33,825 nucleotides of DNA, taken from the NCBI GenBank assembly GCA_031292675.1, contig JARLGQ010000003.1, forward strand, positions 1 through 33,825, read 5' to 3'. Position 1 is the stretch's first letter. Each line of letters starts with the position of its first letter. Below, one piece after another: positions 6,437 through 15,698 of this stretch. Below the pieces are notes generated by a model. The model was not told the DNA's origin and made no database searches. It was given only the letters and a program-made list of their open reading frames with translations. Source of the stretch: Acidimicrobiales bacterium. Lineage in GTDB: Bacteria; Actinomycetota; Acidimicrobiia; Acidimicrobiales; UBA8190. A program made the translations under genes and the position numbers.

Positions 6437-8065
6437 TTGACCCGGCGCGATGTCACGCGGCTGCCACGCCTGGCCGACGAGCACTCACGGGCCGGGCCCG
6501 TGCGGAGTCGGCGTCCGGTCTACGTGGACCTCCTGCCTCCGTGCAATGCCGGGTGTCCGGCCGGTGAGAACATCCAGGCCTGGTTGGCACACGTCGAAGC
6601 CGGCCGTCACGAGGAGGCATGGCGCGCCCTCGTGGTCGACAACCCGTTGCCGGCGATCCACGGGCGGGTCTGCTACCACCCGTGCGAAGGGGCCTGCAAC
6701 CGCGCCGAGCTCGACAGCGCGGTGTCGATCCACTCCGTCGAGCGCTTCCTCGGCGACCTGGCGATGGAGCGGGGGTGGGCGTTGCCGTCGCCCCCGGTCC
6801 GCACCGGCAAGCGGGTGCTGGTCGTCGGCGCCGGGCCCAGCGGGCTGTCCGCCGCCTATCACCTGGTCCGCTTGGGCCACGAGGTCGAGATCCGCGACGC
6901 CGGGAGCGAGCCCGGGGGGATGATGCGTTACGGCATCCCCGCCTACCGGTTGCCCCGCGACGTCCTGGGCGCCGAGTTGGAGCGGATCGCGGCCCTCGGT
7001 GTGCAGATCACCAGCGGGCACCGGGTCGAAGATCTTGCCGACGAGCGGCGACAGGGAAGCTTCGACGCCGTCTTCGTCGCCGTGGGCGCCCATCTGTCCA
7101 AACGCGTGGACATCCCGGCCCGAGACGCGGGGCGGATCGTCGACGCCGTGTCGTTCCTGCGCAGCGTGGCCTCGGGCGAGCGGCCGTCGATCGGCCGCCG
7201 AGTCGCTGTCTACGGCGGAGGCAACACGGCGATGGACGCGGCCCGCACCGCCCGGCGCCTCGGCGCGGACGAGGCGCTCGTCGTCTACCGGCGCACCCGC
7301 GCCCAGATGCCTGCGCACGAGGAGGAGGCCGAGGACGCCGAGCGCGAGGGGGTTCGCATCAACTGGCTCCGGACCATCACCGCCTTCGACGGCCCGACGC
7401 TGACCGTCGAGACGATGGAGCTGGACGAGGAGGGGTTTCCCCGACCCACCGGGCGCTTCGAGGAGCTCGCCGCCGACACGGTGATCCTCGCCCTGGGCCA
7501 GGAGACCGACAGCACCTTCTTGCGGTCCGTCCCGGGTGTGGAGTTCACCCCGGACGGCACCGTCGTGGTGTCGCAGTCCATGATGACGGGATGTCCCGGG
7601 GTGTTCGCCGGCGGGGACATGGTGCCGGCCGAGCGCACGGTGACCGTGGGCGTGGGGCACGGGAAGAAGGCCGCCCGCCACAGCGACGCCTGGCTGCGCG
7701 GAGCCGAGGTGCCCGGTGTGCCCAAGCACGAGGTGGCCGTCTTCGACCTGTTGAACCTGTGGTACTTCGGCGACGCGCCCCGCCGCCTCCAGCCCGAGGT
7801 CGCGCCCGAGGAGCGGGTCGCCGGGTTCGGCGAAGTGCTCGGAGGTCTGTCGGTCGAGGAGGCGGGATACGAGGCGGCGCGGTGCCTGTCGTGCGGCAAC
7901 TGCTTCGAATGCGACGGCTGTTTGGGCGCGTGCCCCGAGGACGCCGTCATCAAGCTCGGCGTCGGCCATCGCTATCGGTTCGACTACCAGCGCTGTACCG
8001 GCTGCGGCGCGTGCTTCGAGCAGTGTCCCGTGCACGCCATCGAGATGGTCTCGGAGCGCGGGTGA
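6437..8065 (+). CDS. GltD-like FAD/NAD(P)-dependent oxidoreductase fused to a 2x[4Fe-4S] ferredoxin domain
   Basis: 542 residues, using TTG 6437 after a GGGAGA site; an internal ATG could be used instead. The N-terminal Fe-S region has PPCNAGCPAGENIQAWL and CYHPCEGACNR (about 35-90), like the small subunit of glutamate synthase. FAD binding: VLVVGAGPSGLSAAYHL near 128, with GGMMRYGIPAYRLP. NAD(P) binding: VAVYGGGNTAMDAAR near 256. ALGQETD and VFAGGDMV follow. The C-terminus adds CLSCGNCFECDGCLGACPEDA (from about 483) and CTGCGACFEQCPVHA, a two-cluster ferredoxin. No glutamate synthase large subunit is present; the next genes are nifJ and a DHOD-like gene, overlapped by TGATG. I infer electron transfer between NAD(P)H and ferredoxin linked to pyruvate oxidation. 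Confidence 0.88.
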   Translation: MTRRDVTRLPRLADEHSRAGPVRSRRPVYVDLLPPCNAGCPAGENIQAWLAHVEAGRHEEAWRALVVDNPLPAIHGRVCYHPCEGACNRAELDSAVSIHSVERFLGDLAMERGWALPSPPVRTGKRVLVVGAGPSGLSAAYHLVRLGHEVEIRDAGSEPGGMMRYGIPAYRLPRDVLGAELERIAALGVQITSGHRVEDLADERRQGSFDAVFVAVGAHLSKRVDIPARDAGRIVDAVSFLRSVASGERPSIGRRVAVYGGGNTAMDAARTARRLGADEALVVYRRTRAQMPAHEEEAEDAEREGVRINWLRTITAFDGPTLTVETMELDEEGFPRPTGRFEELAADTVILALGQETDSTFLRSVPGVEFTPDGTVVVSQSMMTGCPGVFAGGDMVPAERTVTVGVGHGKKAARHSDAWLRGAEVPGVPKHEVAVFDLLNLWYFGDAPRRLQPEVAPEERVAGFGEVLGGLSVEEAGYEAARCLSCGNCFECDGCLGACPEDAVIKLGVGHRYRFDYQRCTGCGACFEQCPVHAIEMVSERG

Positions 8066-11000
8066 TGCGGGTCACGCTCGACGGGAACGAGGCGGCGGCG
8101 TCGGTGGCCTACCGGCTCAACGAGGTCTGCTGCATCTACCCCATCACGCCGGCCTCGCCCATGGCCGAGCTCGCCGACGAGTGGGCGAGCAAGGGGCGGC
8201 CCAACATCTGGGGCGGCGTGCCTGCCGTGGTGGAGCTGCAGAGCGAGGGCGGAGCCGCCGGGGCCCTGCACGGCGCGCTCCAGGGAGGGGCGCTCTCGAC
8301 GACGTTCACCGCCTCCCAGGGGCTCCTGCTCATGACCCCGAACATGTACAAGATCGCCGGGGAGCTGACGCCGACCGTGTTCCACGTCGCAGCCCGCGCC
8401 CTGGCTGCCCAGGCGCTGTCGATCTTCGGCGACCACTCCGACGTGATGGCGGTCCGTCAGACCGGTTTTGCCATGCTGGCGTCGTCCTCGGTCCAAGAGG
8501 CGCACGACCTGGCCGTGGTGAGCCAGTCCGCCACGCTCTCCACCAGGGTGCCCTTCCTGCACTTCTTCGACGGCTTCCGGACCTCGCACGAGCTCAACAC
8601 CATCGAGATGCTCTCCGACGACGATCTGCGGGCGCTCGTGCCCGAGGCGCTGGTGCGCGCTCATCGCCGGCGCGCCCTGTCGCCCGAGCACCCCTTCATC
8701 CGGGGCACCTCGCAGAACCCCGATGTGTACTTCCAGGCACGTGAGACCGCCAACCCCTTCTACGCCCGCACGCCCGGGCTCGTCCAAGACGCCATGGACC
8801 GTTTCGCGGACCGAACCGGGCGTCGCTACCACCTCGTCGACTACTCGGGGCACCCCCAAGCGGACCGTGCCGTGGTCGTGATGGGCTCGGGGGCCGAGAC
8901 GGCCCGGGAGACCGTCGCCCACCTCGGCGCGCTCGGCGAGCGGGTGGGGGTGGTGACGGTACGCCTCTTCCGGCCCTTCCCGGCCGAGGAGCTCCTGGCC
9001 GCGCTGCCGCCGACGGTGACACGCCTCGCTGTCCTCGACCGGACCAAGGAGCCCGGCTCGCTCGGGGAGCCGCTCCTGCTCGACGTGGTCTGCGCCGTGG
9101 CCGAGGCACACGGCAACGGCGAACGCGACGTCATGCCACTGATCACCGGCGGCCGCTTCGGACTGGCCTCCAAGGAGCTCACGCCGGCCATGGTGTCGGG
9201 GGTGTTCGAAGAGCTCGCTCGGGAGCGACCCCGACGGAGATTCACCGTCGGCATCACCGACGACGTCTCGGGGTTGAGCCTCTCCCACCAGGCGTCGCTC
9301 GACATCGAGCCGGCCGAGACGTTGCGGGCGGTCTTCTACGGCCTCGGGTCCGACGGGACGGTCGGGGCCAACAAGAACACGGTGAAGATCCTCGGCTCCG
9401 AAGCGGGGCTGTACTGCCAGGGCTACTTCGTCTACGACTCCAAGAAGTCCGGGGCGCGGACCGCGTCGCACCTGCGCTTCGGGCCCAAGCCGATCCGGGC
9501 GCCGTATCTCGTCGAGCAGGCGGGCTTCATCGGCTGTCACCACTTCGGCCTGCTGTCGCAGGCCGAGGTCCTCGGTCGCGCTGCCCAAGGTGCCACGCTG
9601 CTGCTGAACTTCGGGCATCCCGCCCGCGACCTCTGGGACGCGCTGGCGCGCCCGGTCCAGGAGCAGATCCTGGCCAAGGAGATCGAGCTGTACGTCATCG
9701 ACGCCGGCCGGATCGCACGCGAGGCGGGATTGGGGGGGCGGATCAACACCGTCCTCCAGACCTGCTTCTTCGCCATCTCCGGGGTGCTCGAGCGCGCCGA
9801 GGCGATCGCCCGGGTCAAGGCGGCCATCGCCAAGAGCTACGACCGGCGTGGCGCCAGCGTGATCGAGGCGAACCTCCGGGCCGTCGACCGCGCCGTCGAG
9901 GGCCTCGAGCGGGTCGAGGTGCCCGGTGCCGCCACCTCGAGGCGAGAGCCGGATCCGCTCGTCCCGGCGGGCGCACCGGAGTTCGTCCAGAGGGTCACCG
10001 CCACGTTGATGGCCGGCCGCGGCGACGAGCTGCCGGTCAGCGCCCTGCCGGTGGACGGGACCTGGCCGAGTGGGACTGCGGCCTACGAGAAGCGCAAGAT
10101 CTCCGAGCTCGTCGCCCGGTGGGATCCCGATCTCTGCATCCAGTGCGGCAACTGCGGATTCGTCTGCCCCCACAGCGTGATCCGCGCCAAGTACTACGGC
10201 CGGTCGCAGTTGGAGTCTGCACCGCCCGCCTTCCGATCGGCGCCGCTCCGGGCCCGGGGGCTCCCCGACACCGGCTACACGCTGCAGGTGTACGTGGACG
10301 ACTGCACGGGGTGCGGGCTCTGTGTCGAGGTGTGTCCCGCCCTGGCGCCCGACGACCCGTCCCGGAAGGCGATCAACCTCGCGCCCCTGGAGCCGCTCGC
10401 CCCGGCTGAGCGGGACAACGTCGCGTTCTTCGAGACCCTGCCCGTCGCCGAGCGCGCCCGGGTGGACTTCGGCACGGTGCGCGGCACCCAGTTCCTCCAG
10501 CCGCTGTTCGAATTCTCCGGAGCGTGCGCCGGTTGTGGTGAGACGCCGTACCTGAAGCTCCTGTCCCAGCTCTTCGGAGACCGGGCGGTGATCGCCAACG
10601 CAACCGGCTGCTCGTCGATCTACGGCGGCAACCTGCCCACCACGCCATGGACCACCGACGCCGAGGGGCGGGGACCGGCGTGGTCGAATTCGCTCTTCGA
10701 GGACAACGCAGAGTTCGGCCTGGGCCTGCGCCTGGCCGCCGACCGTCACCTCGCGCTGGCCCGGGCACGGCTCGAGGAGCTACGGGGGGAGCTCGGCGGA
10801 GAGCTCGTCGACGCCATCCTCGACGCACCGCAGCTCTCGGAATCCGACTTCCACTCCCAGCGGCTCCGGGTGACCGAGCTCGAGCGCCGGCTCGCCCCGT
10901 TGGAAGGGCCTTCGGCTGTCGATCTGGCCAGCGTCGTCGACCATCTCGTCCGCCGCAGCGTGTGGATCGTGGGCGGCGACGGCTGGGCCTATGACATCGG

Positions 11001-11634
11001 TTTCGGTGGCCTCGACCACGTCCTCGCCAGTGGGCACAACGTCAACGTGCTCGTGCTCGACACGGAGGTGTATTCGAACACCGGCGGGCAGATGTCCAAG
11101 GCGACGCCGCTCGGTGCCGTCGCCAAGTTCGCGGCCGGTGGCAAGACCGTCGAGAAGAAGGATCTCGCCCTGCAGGCGATCGCCTACGGCAGCGTCTACG
11201 TGGCTCGGGTGGCGATGGGCGCCGACCCCGAACAGACGCTGCGGGCGTTTCGCGAGGCGGAAGCCTACGACGGCCCGTCCCTGGTGATCGCCTACAGTCA
11301 CTGCATCGCGCATGGCATCGAGATGCAGACCGGGCTCGACCAGCAGTACCGAGCCGTGGCCAGCGGGTACTGGCCCCTCATCCGCTACGACCCGATGGTG
11401 CGTGCTGCGGGAGGCAACCCGTTCCTGCTCGACTCGCCCAGACCACGCATCACGCTCGACCAGTACCGGCGTCGGGAGCTGCGCTTTTCGACGCTCGCCA
11501 ACTCGGATCCTCCCGAGGCCGACCGCCTGGGTGCCCTGGCCCAGGCCGCGGTCAGGCAACGCTGGGAGACCTACGAAGAGATGGCGACGCGGCCCGCGCA
11601 TCGCTTCCCTGCCGACGCCCGCAGGGAGCGTTGA
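8065..11634 (+). CDS. nifJ: pyruvate:ferredoxin (flavodoxin) oxidoreductase
   Basis: 1189 residues, normal for the single-chain enzyme; the frame is open upstream too, but ATG 8065 overlaps the previous stop as TGATG and matches the family N-terminus. Domain I starts with NEVCCIYPITPASPMAELAD, and residues near 130 contain FGDHSDVMAVRQTGFAML. The gamma domain carries GTVGANKNTVKILG. Two [4Fe-4S] motifs follow: CIQCGNCGFVCP at about 691 and CTGCGLCVEVCP at about 747. The TPP domain has GACAGCGETPYLKLL, ATGCSSIYGG and GGDGWAYDIGFGGLDH near 970, with YSNTGGQMSKATP. Reaction: pyruvate + CoA + oxidised ferredoxin to acetyl-CoA + CO2 + reduced ferredoxin, in the cytoplasm. Normally found in anaerobes and facultative organisms, it implies micro-oxic or anoxic metabolism here. 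Confidence 0.97.
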   Translation: MRVTLDGNEAAASVAYRLNEVCCIYPITPASPMAELADEWASKGRPNIWGGVPAVVELQSEGGAAGALHGALQGGALSTTFTASQGLLLMTPNMYKIAGELTPTVFHVAARALAAQALSIFGDHSDVMAVRQTGFAMLASSSVQEAHDLAVVSQSATLSTRVPFLHFFDGFRTSHELNTIEMLSDDDLRALVPEALVRAHRRRALSPEHPFIRGTSQNPDVYFQARETANPFYARTPGLVQDAMDRFADRTGRRYHLVDYSGHPQADRAVVVMGSGAETARETVAHLGALGERVGVVTVRLFRPFPAEELLAALPPTVTRLAVLDRTKEPGSLGEPLLLDVVCAVAEAHGNGERDVMPLITGGRFGLASKELTPAMVSGVFEELARERPRRRFTVGITDDVSGLSLSHQASLDIEPAETLRAVFYGLGSDGTVGANKNTVKILGSEAGLYCQGYFVYDSKKSGARTASHLRFGPKPIRAPYLVEQAGFIGCHHFGLLSQAEVLGRAAQGATLLLNFGHPARDLWDALARPVQEQILAKEIELYVIDAGRIAREAGLGGRINTVLQTCFFAISGVLERAEAIARVKAAIAKSYDRRGASVIEANLRAVDRAVEGLERVEVPGAATSRREPDPLVPAGAPEFVQRVTATLMAGRGDELPVSALPVDGTWPSGTAAYEKRKISELVARWDPDLCIQCGNCGFVCPHSVIRAKYYGRSQLESAPPAFRSAPLRARGLPDTGYTLQVYVDDCTGCGLCVEVCPALAPDDPSRKAINLAPLEPLAPAERDNVAFFETLPVAERARVDFGTVRGTQFLQPLFEFSGACAGCGETPYLKLLSQLFGDRAVIANATGCSSIYGGNLPTTPWTTDAEGRGPAWSNSLFEDNAEFGLGLRLAADRHLALARARLEELRGELGGELVDAILDAPQLSESDFHSQRLRVTELERRLAPLEGPSAVDLASVVDHLVRRSVWIVGGDGWAYDIGFGGLDHVLASGHNVNVLVLDTEVYSNTGGQMSKATPLGAVAKFAAGGKTVEKKDLALQAIAYGSVYVARVAMGADPEQTLRAFREAEAYDGPSLVIAYSHCIAHGIEMQTGLDQQYRAVASGYWPLIRYDPMVRAAGGNPFLLDSPRPRITLDQYRRRELRFSTLANSDPPEADRLGALAQAAVRQRWETYEEMATRPAHRFPADARRER

Positions 11635-12644
11635 TGGACCTGTCCACCCGCTACATGGGCCTGACTCTGCGCAACCCGCTCGTGGCATCGCCGTCCCCCC
11701 TGTCCCATACCCTCGACGGAGTGTGCCGGCTTGCCGACGCCGGGGTCGGCGCCCTCGTCCTCTACTCGCTCTTCGAGGAGGAGCTGACCGAGGAGGCGGC
11801 GCGCAACGCGCGTCTGGCCGAGGCCGGCACCGAGAGCTTCGCCGAGTCGCTCTCCTACTTCCCCCCGGCCGCCGGCGACGAGTCCGGTCCCCGCCGGTAC
11901 CTGAGCCTGGTCGAGCGGGCCGCGGCCGCGGTCGAGATCCCCGTGATCGGGAGCCTGAACGGGGTGACGCCCGGCGGGTGGACCACCTTCGCCCAGGCGA
12001 TCCAGGACGCCGGAGCGGCCGCCATCGAGCTCAACGTCTATTACCTCCCGGGTGATGCCAGTGTCTCGGGGCGCGAGGTCGAGATGCGGCATGTCGAGAT
12101 CCTCCAGCGCGTAAAGGACGCCGTGCGCGTGCCGGTGGCGGTCAAGTTGAGTCCACACTTCAGCTCGACCGGGGACATGGCACGGCAGCTCGACTCGGCC
12201 GGCGCGGACGCGCTCGTCCTGTTCAACCGCATCCTGCAGCCCGACATCGACGCCGAATCCCTGGCGATCGTGCCCGGCGCCGGGCTCTCCGGCCCGGCCG
12301 ATGCGCGGGTCCCTCGCACCTGGATCGCGCTGCTCCACGGTCGGGTGCGCGCCTCGCTGGCAGCCTCTACGGGAGTGGAGGATCCCGAGGACGTCGTCAA
12401 GTACCTGCTCGCCGGGGCGGACGTCGTCATGACCACATCGTCGCTGCTGCGCCACGGCCCCGCCCATGCCGCCACCCTGTTGGACGGGCTCTCCGGCTGG
12501 ATGGAGCGCAAGGGCTTCTCCACCGTCGGCGAGCTGCGCGGAAGGCTCGCCGTGCCGCCCGGGGCGGACCCCACGGCCTACGAGCGCACGGGCTACGTGA
12601 GCGCCCTTCGTGCGGCCAACGCCGCAACGTACGGTCCGTGGTGA
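11634..12644 (+). CDS. dihydroorotate dehydrogenase-like flavoprotein (NifJ-associated)
   Basis: 336 residues from ATG 11634, again overlapping the preceding stop as TGATG; GGGAGCG precedes. The protein has a TIM-barrel FMN fold: TRYMGLTLRNPLVASPSPL at the start, IPVIGSLNG, IELNVYYLPGD, VPVAVKLSPHF, ALVLFNRILQPDID and ADVVMTTSSLLRHG. True DHODs have LNxSCPN and a GGLSG phosphate loop. Here the first is replaced by NVYYLPG and no pyrimidine genes are nearby. Proteins of this type commonly sit beside nifJ and are annotated as putative PyrD; I think the orotate function is unlikely. With the upstream flavoprotein it may form a ferredoxin- or NAD(P)H-dependent reductase. Substrate unknown. Confidence 0.85.
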   Translation: MDLSTRYMGLTLRNPLVASPSPLSHTLDGVCRLADAGVGALVLYSLFEEELTEEAARNARLAEAGTESFAESLSYFPPAAGDESGPRRYLSLVERAAAAVEIPVIGSLNGVTPGGWTTFAQAIQDAGAAAIELNVYYLPGDASVSGREVEMRHVEILQRVKDAVRVPVAVKLSPHFSSTGDMARQLDSAGADALVLFNRILQPDIDAESLAIVPGAGLSGPADARVPRTWIALLHGRVRASLAASTGVEDPEDVVKYLLAGADVVMTTSSLLRHGPAHAATLLDGLSGWMERKGFSTVGELRGRLAVPPGADPTAYERTGYVSALRAANAATYGPW

Positions 12645-12728
12645 GCGCGTCTCACGACGGACCACCCTGGGCGGCCCGATGGTGGGCCGGTCGGGGCGGC
12701 GAGCCACGGCCGCCGGCCGAGGACCGGG

Positions 12729-13736
12729 GTGGCTGAGCCGCCCATCGAGGCGTCGGCTCCGGTCCGGATCTGTGACATCGGCGGGTGGACCGACACGTGG
12801 TTCGGCGGCCCGGGTCGGGTCCTGAACATCGCCGTGGCCCCCGGGGTGGCGGTCTCGATCCGCACCACGGAGGGCCCGGACCCCGTGGTGCTCGACGTGG
12901 AGAGCTTCGCCGATCGGTACCCCGTCGTTCCCGGCCGGTCCCGGACAGCCCGGCACCCGTTGTTGGAGGCGGCCATCGACGCCTTCCCGCCTCCCGGGAA
13001 CCGCATGGTGGAGGTGCGCGTCCGTTCTTCGGTGCCGGCGGGCTGTGGCACCGGGACGTCCGCGGCGGTGGCGGTCGCCCTGGTGGGCGGGTTGGCGGCG
13101 ATGCGCGCCGACGACATGTCGCCACGCGACGTCGCCTATGCGGCCCATCGCCTCGAGGTCGAGGTCCTGGGTGCCGAGAGCGGGATCCAGGACCAGTTGA
13201 GCGCCGCCTTGGGCGGGATCAACTACCTCGAGGTCGATCCGTATCCTGAGGCCACGGTGTACGCCATGGGGGTGTGGGAAGAGCTGAGCTCCCGGTTGAC
13301 CCTGGTCTATCTGGGTCGGGCCCATGACTCTTCGGGAGTGCACCGCAGGGTCATCGAGGTCGTGGGTTCTCGGGAGCCGACCTCGTTCTCGCCGTTGAGA
13401 GAGGCGGCGGTCGCGGCGCGCCTCGCGGTGGCGTCCCGGGATCTCCTCGCCTTCGGCCGGGCCATGGTCGCCAACACCGAGGCCCAGAAGTCCCTTCACC
13501 CCGAGCTGGTGGGCGTCGACGCCGCAACGGTGATCGAAGCGGCGGCGGCGCTTGGTGCGCTGGGTTGGAAGGTCAACGGGGCCGGGGGAGACGGAGGATC
13601 GGTCACGATCCTGAGCCCCACCGTCCCGGCCAAGGAGGCGCTCGAGCAAGGCGTGGCCACGGCGGACGCCTGCTACCGGGTGCTCCCCGTCCGGATCAGC
13701 CCGGTCGGGCTCGAGGTCCGGGGGCCCCGGTGCTAG
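12729..13736 (+). CDS. GHMP-family sugar kinase
   Basis: 335 residues from GTG 12729 with GAGG upstream. GHMP landmarks: the N-terminal substrate segment APVRICDIGGWTDTW (as in heptose-7-phosphate, fucose and galactose kinases), the phosphate-binding motif VPAGCGTGTSAAVAVALVGG near 100 (a variant of P-x-G-L-G-S-S-A), the LEVEVLGAESGIQDQLSAALGG stretch, and the C-terminal KVNGAGGDGGSVTIL motif. It probably phosphorylates a monosaccharide or monosaccharide phosphate with ATP; candidates are D-glycero-D-manno-heptose 7-phosphate or L-fucose, which cannot be settled here. It follows the DHOD-like gene by 84 bp on the same strand and may be read through. No sugar-nucleotide synthase is adjacent. 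A second kinase of another fold lies at 16298. Confidence 0.85.
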   Translation: MAEPPIEASAPVRICDIGGWTDTWFGGPGRVLNIAVAPGVAVSIRTTEGPDPVVLDVESFADRYPVVPGRSRTARHPLLEAAIDAFPPPGNRMVEVRVRSSVPAGCGTGTSAAVAVALVGGLAAMRADDMSPRDVAYAAHRLEVEVLGAESGIQDQLSAALGGINYLEVDPYPEATVYAMGVWEELSSRLTLVYLGRAHDSSGVHRRVIEVVGSREPTSFSPLREAAVAARLAVASRDLLAFGRAMVANTEAQKSLHPELVGVDAATVIEAAAALGALGWKVNGAGGDGGSVTILSPTVPAKEALEQGVATADACYRVLPVRISPVGLEVRGPRC

Positions 13737-13788
13737 AGGTCGGGCCTGGTACCGGCGGAGGCCGAGGAGGCTCCCGTCGCAGTGGTGG

Positions 13789-15630
13789 TCATCCTCCGGG
13801 GTCGCCGCTCGTGCCGCTGTGGCTGTTCCAGTTGCGCCACACGAGCCGGTGGACGGGGACGAGGCGGGGGATGTCACGGAGTCCCGGTATGAAGGGCACG
13901 GCCAGGAGGAGGATCGTGGCCACGCCGGTGAGGTAGATGGCGATCAGGTCCACGTTGGCGGAAGTGTCGAAGGGATGCACCTGGTACCACAGGGTGTAGA
14001 GCCAGAGCCAGGGCTGGCCGGGGTAGCTGCCGGTCTCGTTCATCACGCCCCACTGCGTGCCCGAGAGGTGTTGGGCGGTCCCGGCGTCGGAGAAGTACTC
14101 GCCGTCTTCGAGGAACAGCAGCGGTTTGGTGAAGTCCGTGCCGTAGAAGGCGTGGTTGGCGAGGAGGTCGGCGTCGATGGCGCCGCTGCGGGCCAGGACC
14201 GTCTCGGTGCCCAGCATGGTCGGCAAGGGCCCGTCGGCTGCCGCGGGCACGACGGGATTGCCGTTTCGGAACGTGACGTGGGTGACGGCTTTCGAGTACG
14301 CCGTGTTCCACGCAGTCTGGGTCGACGCGGAGGCGCGCTGGTAGCGGTCTAGGGCAGCGGCGAGGGTCGGATCGGTGGGGGCGACCCTCGAGAGTGGCCC
14401 CAGCACGAAGGTCTGGGCAGCGTCCAACGGCTGGCGCACCCCGACGATGGTCTGCGGAGAGAACAGGATGCGCTGGATGCTGCCGGTGCCGTTGTTGTAC
14501 GGCGGTCCATAGGTGGCCGTCTCGCTGGTGCCGGCCAATTCGCTGGCCGCGGTGGCGATGAAGTCGGCCGGCGCCACATTGGCCCACGACGAGACGGTGA
14601 CGGGGGGGACGTCGGGGGAGGAGAGCAGGCCGGCCAGGGCGACCACCAGGATCAGGGCGACGAGAGTGGCGACGGTGGCTTCCTTGACGATGTCGTAGCG
14701 CCTCGTCGGGCCTCGCCAAGCGGCGGCGTCCGCCGCCGCCGCGGCCCGCCGGGCGGCGCGTCCGCGAACCGGGTGGACGGGGAGGGGGTGGACGACCCCT
14801 CGCACGCGCACCGCCAGGACGTGCGCGCCGACGAGGGCCACGAGCACCACCGGGATCAGCACCACGTGCCACAGCAACATCTGGCCGAAGTTCATCAGGT
14901 TGAAGAAGGCGCCCACGCCGACGGCGTTGAACGCGTCCTTCCCGCTGGCGGAGATCCACTGGGAGTCGAAGTTCTGTTGGGACAGGTAGCCGGTGAAGCA
15001 CTCGACCACCGAGGCTACGAAGGCGACGACACCGGTGACCCAGGTGAGCGCCCTCCGGCCGCGCCAGGCGGCCATCCAGAATTTGCCCCACAGGTGGATG
15101 ACCAGGAAAGCCATGAACGCTTCGACGCTCCACATGTGGAGGCTGTTGAAGAAGTGTCCGACCGGGTTGGTGTGCCACCAGTCGGTGCCGCCGAGGGCGA
15201 TGGCGAAGCCCGAGACGATGGCCAGGCCCAGGGCGGCCAGGGAGGCGACGCCGAAGACGTAGATCCAGGAGGCGACGTAGGCGGGTTGGCGGTCGGGGAG
15301 GAGCTTGCCCGGTGGCAGGGCTCCCAGGGCGCGGCGCCGGAGCTTCGAAGTCCACATGTCGGCGTCTTCGTCGTCCCCGAGATCGTCGGCCGAGGTCCCC
15401 GCATGGCGCGGGGCCGAGGTCGGGGCATCGGCGTCGGGAGATGCCCCGGGCGGTGTCGACCGGGACCTTCGACCATGGGGGAACGGGATCGTCAGCGCGG
15501 CGCCGAAGATCACGACCATCACGGCGATGAGGACCAGGTTGGCCTCGGAGATCGTGAAGATCGACCAGTGGAGGTAGCGACCGGGGCTGTCGAGATTGAC
15601 GACCGCAGCCAGCAGGGAATGGGTAACCAT
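13789..15630 (-). CDS. diheme cytochrome b (b6-type) membrane protein with soluble insert
   Basis: 613 residues; ATG 15630 follows AAGGAGG. Residues 28-47 form an extra N-terminal membrane helix, then a polar linker rich in Pro/Asp. The cytochrome b N-terminal region spans about 100-340. Heme ligand pairs are visible: H165/H179 (14 apart, LHMWSVEAFMAFLVIHLWG) and H255/H270 (15 apart, the b6-type spacing). Between them is FTGYLSQQNFDSQWIS. After a helix at 316-336 comes a soluble domain of about 190 residues (including LGPLSRVAPTDPTLAAALDRY), then a last hydrophobic pair (WLWLYTLWYQV, IYLTGVATILLLAVPFIPGL). No Rieske protein, cytochrome c1/f or subunit IV gene is near. Role: quinol or membrane electron transfer, inferred. 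Confidence 0.82.
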   Translation of the reverse strand: MVTHSLLAAVVNLDSPGRYLHWSIFTISEANLVLIAVMVVIFGAALTIPFPHGRRSRSTPPGASPDADAPTSAPRHAGTSADDLGDDEDADMWTSKLRRRALGALPPGKLLPDRQPAYVASWIYVFGVASLAALGLAIVSGFAIALGGTDWWHTNPVGHFFNSLHMWSVEAFMAFLVIHLWGKFWMAAWRGRRALTWVTGVVAFVASVVECFTGYLSQQNFDSQWISASGKDAFNAVGVGAFFNLMNFGQMLLWHVVLIPVVLVALVGAHVLAVRVRGVVHPLPVHPVRGRAARRAAAAADAAAWRGPTRRYDIVKEATVATLVALILVVALAGLLSSPDVPPVTVSSWANVAPADFIATAASELAGTSETATYGPPYNNGTGSIQRILFSPQTIVGVRQPLDAAQTFVLGPLSRVAPTDPTLAAALDRYQRASASTQTAWNTAYSKAVTHVTFRNGNPVVPAAADGPLPTMLGTETVLARSGAIDADLLANHAFYGTDFTKPLLFLEDGEYFSDAGTAQHLSGTQWGVMNETGSYPGQPWLWLYTLWYQVHPFDTSANVDLIAIYLTGVATILLLAVPFIPGLRDIPRLVPVHRLVWRNWNSHSGTSGDPGG

Positions 15631-15698
15631 GAGGCCGACCCTCCTTGGATCGGGGCGAGCCTAACCCAGCGGCCTGAGGCGACCCCGGATCCTGTCCG

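Noticed and set aside
6619-8064. In-frame upstream extension of nifJ
   Set aside because: Overlaps the GltD-like gene in another frame; NifJ homology begins exactly at ATG 8065.
7984-10749. Very long open frame on the minus strand opposite nifJ
   Set aside because: High-GC codon bias keeps the antisense frame open; the translation has no family character, whereas the plus strand encodes nifJ throughout.
11571-13877. Long minus-strand open frame opposite the DHOD-like and GHMP kinase genes
   Set aside because: Shadow of two clear plus-strand genes; Arg/Asp/His-rich translation without motifs.
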